Below, one piece after another: positions 61,440 through 64,000 of a stretch of DNA of 64,000 nucleotides (position 1 is its first letter; each line of letters starts with the position of its first letter). The stretch lies in the NCBI RefSeq assembly GCF_021502725.1, contig NZ_JAKFFS010000001.1, forward strand, positions 2,232,001 through 2,296,000. The letters are read 5' to 3'. A model generated the notes under the pieces. The model saw only the letters and a list, made by a program, of their open reading frames with translations. It did not search any database and was not told the origin of the DNA. The translations under genes were made by a program, and so were the position numbers. Source of the stretch: Dyadobacter sp. CY345. Lineage in GTDB: Bacteria; Bacteroidota; Bacteroidia; Cytophagales; Spirosomataceae.

Positions 61440-62039
61440 TTAATTTCTGCGACCCATTTCATCACGGATTTTCGCCGCTTTTTCGTAATCTTCTTTTGTA
61501 AGGGCTTCGTCGAGCATCCGTTGAAGCTCGTCAAAAGAAAGATCTCTCAACTGATCTGTCAAACTTCCGCGAGACTGCAAAGTTTCCTTTATTGCATCCT
61601 CTTCGTCCTCATCCTCGTCCTCAGAAATTGAACTTGATATGATTCCGGCTTCTGAGAGAATTGCTTCGTAGGTATAGATAGGAATATCAAAACGTAATCC
61701 AATTGCGATGGCATCAGAAGGACGAGCGTCAATTTCTACCTCTCTCAAACTATCCTTACAAACGATTTTGGCATAGAAAATGCCTTCTTTCAAATCCGAT
61801 ATGACGATCTCTTTCAGGGTGTAATTCATCCCTTCCGCAAATGATTTGAACAAATCATGGGTCATTGGGCGGTTCGGAACGATATTCTCAATCTGCACAG
61901 CGATTGCCTGTGCTTCGAACACGCCGATGATAATTGGAAGGCGTCGGTTTCCTAATTCTTCACCCAAAACAAGAGCGAATGAACCGGCCTGAGATTGGCT
62001 AGGGGAAAGCCCTAATATTTCTAACTTAATTTTTTTCAC
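61440..62039 (-). CDS. Bifunctional nuclease family protein (DUF151) with UVR tail
   Basis: A 199-residue protein. Residues 1-130 form the DUF151 domain (LEILGLSPSQSQAGSFALVLGE; IIIGVFEAQAIAVQIE; IDARPSDAIAIGLR). An acidic linker (EDEDEDEEDA) leads to a UVR motif (LDEALTKEDYEKAAKIRDEM). Homologues have been reported as nucleases acting on DNA and RNA, but the bacterial role is uncertain. It is downstream of etfA in the usual Bacteroidota order, although a strong terminator separates them. Confidence 0.9.
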   Translation of the reverse strand: MKKIKLEILGLSPSQSQAGSFALVLGEELGNRRLPIIIGVFEAQAIAVQIENIVPNRPMTHDLFKSFAEGMNYTLKEIVISDLKEGIFYAKIVCKDSLREVEIDARPSDAIAIGLRFDIPIYTYEAILSEAGIISSSISEDEDEDEEDAIKETLQSRGSLTDQLRDLSFDELQRMLDEALTKEDYEKAAKIRDEMGRRN

Positions 62040-62256
62040 GTTTGGACTTTATTGGACTAACGCAACGTTTTTGCAAACAGTTCTGGTGATTTTGCGCAAT
62101 GGGTACTATGATTCATAAAACTTTAAAACAAATTATGTCGAATGTCTTCTATGTCCGGTTTTTATGAGATAGTGCTGTAAATCAGACAAATATCCTGATA
62201 AAAATACGGCATATTTTACATTTTCTACAACATGCTATTGTTTCAGTATGCAAAAA

Positions 62257-62293
62257 TAAAAAACCCGCCCTGCATAAAAAAATGCAGGGCGGG
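62257..62293 (-). terminator. Terminator of the etf operon
   Basis: CCCGCCCTGCAT (62264-62275) pairs with ATGCAGGGCGGG (62282-62293) around six A; the minus-strand exit is a T run. Confidence 0.9.
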
Positions 62294-62313
62294 GTATAAG
62301 CCAAAACTATTCG

Positions 62314-63279
62314 TCATTTAAGGTCTTGAACTGCCTTAGTCAGCTTGGGTAATACCTCAAAAATATCGCCGACAATTCCATAATCTGCGGCCTTAAAAAA
62401 TGGAGCTTCCGGATCTTTATTGATCACGACAATATATTTTGATCCATTAACTCCGGCCAGATGCTGGATCGCTCCTGAAATTCCACAGGCGATATACAAG
62501 TTTGGCGCAACTTTAATACCAGTCTGCCCGATGTGCTCGTGATGAGGACGCCAGTCCAGGTCGGAAACTGGTTTGGAGCAACCAGTCGCCGCGCCTAATG
62601 ATTTAGCAAAATCGAGCAACGGTTGCCAATTTTCAGGGCCTTTCATACCGCGACCGCCCGAAACGATAATATCAGCCTCCGTTAATGAAAGTTCAGAACT
62701 TGCCTTTTCAATTTGTCCGACAGAAGCCAGGAAATCCGAATCACGGAGTACCGGTGTGAAAGTCTCAACGGTTGCGGTCCCTGAACCTTCCGTAGCTTCA
62801 ATTGCGTTTTTCTTAACAACCAGAATTTTAATATCGGATTTTATTTCAACTACTGAAAAAGCCTTTCCTGTGTAGATACTTCTTTTTACACTAAATCCGC
62901 CATTGATTACCGGCAGATCGGTAACTCCTGAAACAATTCCGGCTTTCAATTTTGCAGAGGCACGCGCTGCAACGGCATCGCCTAAGCCAGACTTAGAAAT
63001 AATGATAATCTTACTATTTTCTTTTTCAACTGCCTGGGCCAATACGTCTGCATAGGCAAGACTATTTTCATGCGACAGCTTTTCGTCAGCAGCATGTAAA
63101 ACTTTTGTCGCGCCGAAATTTCCGATTCGCTCCAATTCAGCCGCGTCTGCTTTGCCCAATGCCAAAACGGTAGCTGTTGTTCCCGTTAATCTGGCGACTT
63201 CTGCGCCATAGGCTACGGCTTCCAGTGAAGTTTTTTTCACGGAACCGTTATCCAATTCAATAAATATGAGTACTGACAT
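62314..63279 (-). CDS. etfA: Electron transfer flavoprotein alpha subunit
   Basis: A 321-residue subunit carrying most of the FAD site; with the beta subunit it accepts electrons from acyl-CoA dehydrogenases. The C-terminal FAD domain has ADIIVSGGRGMKGPENW, HHEHIGQTG, APNLYIACGISGAIQHLAG and VVINKDPEAPFF in family order. The Arg usually found before P(V/A) in the FAD-contacting segment is Lys here (CSKPVSD). The ATG at 63279 is chosen over a TTG at 63288. Confidence 0.95.
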   Translation of the reverse strand: MSVLIFIELDNGSVKKTSLEAVAYGAEVARLTGTTATVLALGKADAAELERIGNFGATKVLHAADEKLSHENSLAYADVLAQAVEKENSKIIIISKSGLGDAVAARASAKLKAGIVSGVTDLPVINGGFSVKRSIYTGKAFSVVEIKSDIKILVVKKNAIEATEGSGTATVETFTPVLRDSDFLASVGQIEKASSELSLTEADIIVSGGRGMKGPENWQPLLDFAKSLGAATGCSKPVSDLDWRPHHEHIGQTGIKVAPNLYIACGISGAIQHLAGVNGSKYIVVINKDPEAPFFKAADYGIVGDIFEVLPKLTKAVQDLK

Positions 63280-63339
63280 CTTGATCAAATTTTAGGATTC
63301 TGACGGAGCGTAAATTTTCTCTGTCAACGAAATATTTTA

Positions 63340-64000
63340 TTAGAGAACTTTCGCTTCTGTTCTCAGCAGTTTTATAAGCGTTTCCGCTTCTGACGCCGGT
63401 ATCATTTTACAGGCACCTTTGGGAGCAGGAAGCGAAAACTTTTCAGGCGTTGTCATTTCTTCTACTGAAACTGGTTCTGCCACAACAAGCGGTTTTGTTC
63501 TGGCTGTCATAATTCCGCGCATATTCGGAATTTTCCATTCTGAAATTGGCTCCTGACATCCCAGGACGAGCGGCAAAGAAGCGGTCAGTGTTTCTTTTCC
63601 GCCATCTATTTCTCTCGCTATGGTTGCAGTTGTTCCATTAATTTCCAATTTCATAACAGGCGAATAGGAGGGGATTCCGAGCATTTCTCCCACAAGACCG
63701 TGTACAACGCCACTGTTAAAATCGATGGATTCACGACCCATTAAAATAAGGTCATATTTATTTTCGGACGCGATATGGGCAATCTGCACAGCAGTATAAT
63801 ACGAATCAACCGGATCGGTATTGACACGAATTGCGTCATCTGCGCCGATTGCGAGTGCTTTACGTATTTGTGGATCTGCATCTGCTTCTCCGACATGAAG
63901 TACGGTCACCGAGCCGCCAAGCTGCTCTTTGAGTTCCACTGCGCGCGCCAGGGCATAGTCGTCATAAGGGCCGATTATATATTGTACACCGGCTTTGTTA
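63340..64000 (-). CDS. etfB: Electron transfer flavoprotein beta subunit (5' truncated)
   Basis: The frame runs from the window edge to the stop at 63340-63342 and gives about 219 C-terminal residues of the roughly 245-250 expected. The first readable part is NKAGVQYIIGPYDDYALARA, then DLILMGRESIDFNSGVVHGLVGEMLGIP (AMP-binding segment) and IPNMRGIMTARTKPL. A GTG at 63939 is internal and not the true start. The alpha subunit gene follows 60 bases downstream. Confidence 0.93.
   Translation of the reverse strand, partial: NKAGVQYIIGPYDDYALARAVELKEQLGGSVTVLHVGEADADPQIRKALAIGADDAIRVNTDPVDSYYTAVQIAHIASENKYDLILMGRESIDFNSGVVHGLVGEMLGIPSYSPVMKLEINGTTATIAREIDGGKETLTASLPLVLGCQEPISEWKIPNMRGIMTARTKPLVVAEPVSVEEMTTPEKFSLPAPKGACKMIPASEAETLIKLLRTEAKVL

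Overview
The window comes from a Bacteroidota chromosome, most likely Cytophagales and close to Dyadobacter or Spirosoma. The support is: a SusC/SusD pair, a type IX secretion C-terminal sorting domain, promoters of the Bacteroidota form (TTG, about 20 bases, TAnnTTTG), several Bacteroidota-type families (DUF1599, the BT_3928-like DoxX protein, DUF3822, DUF3098, DUF983), and familiar gene neighbourhoods (folP-cdaA; ftsX-DUF3098-uppP-truB-ribF; etfB-etfA-bifunctional nuclease). The genus is inference. No rRNA, tRNA, CRISPR array, prophage or insertion sequence was recognised.

Layout. 1-9.9 kb: the end of a winged-helix-like protein, an FKBP isomerase, proS, a Gly/Tyr-rich lipoprotein, a FadL-like porin, a minus-strand group (DUF1599, DoxX/BT_3928, aroK), then folP, cdaA and rpsT. 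10-16 kb: a secreted beta-propeller, an ABC-F ATPase, and a GMC oxidoreductase with its Tat-exported small subunit. 16-28 kb: Sua5, a RecD-like helicase, a CBS protein, two NUDIX hydrolases, DUF3822, coaD, DUF983, a CNNM/CorC-type protein, pyrE, a PPK1 homologue, a TetR regulator and cysE. 28-40 kb: an alpha/beta-hydrolase lipoprotein, an MprF plus AcvB/VirJ operon, a FecA-like receptor with two preceding genes, and a GH2 enzyme. 40-50 kb: a coiled-coil lipoprotein and a surface-polysaccharide cluster (WecA-like transferase, four glycosyltransferases, WcaF-like acetyltransferase, SGNH protein, GT-C-like membrane protein). 50-57 kb: SusC/SusD facing a cupin and an amidohydrolase, followed by a gene-free repeat-rich gap. 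57.7-64 kb: ribF, truB, uppP, DUF3098, ftsX, bifunctional nuclease, etfA and partial etfB.

Genes that work together. folP and cdaA pair folate and c-di-AMP synthesis. The MprF homologue would make and flip lysyl-phosphatidylglycerol and the AcvB homologue would hydrolyse it. The GMC protein and the Tat-exported subunit would form a periplasmic sugar dehydrogenase. WecA-type priming, the glycosyltransferases and the acetyltransferase would build a surface glycan.

Most notable. (1) The ABC-F protein has lost the signature motif of its first ATPase domain and the Walker A of its second, which removes exactly one composite ATP site. (2) The PPK1 homologue keeps the phosphorylated His but replaces the five other catalytic residues known from E. 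coli PPK. (3) Two identical LacI/PurR-like palindromes sit upstream of susC with no LacI-type regulator in the window. (4) A 753-base gap carries a 46-base direct repeat and several short GGCTCC-type palindromes.
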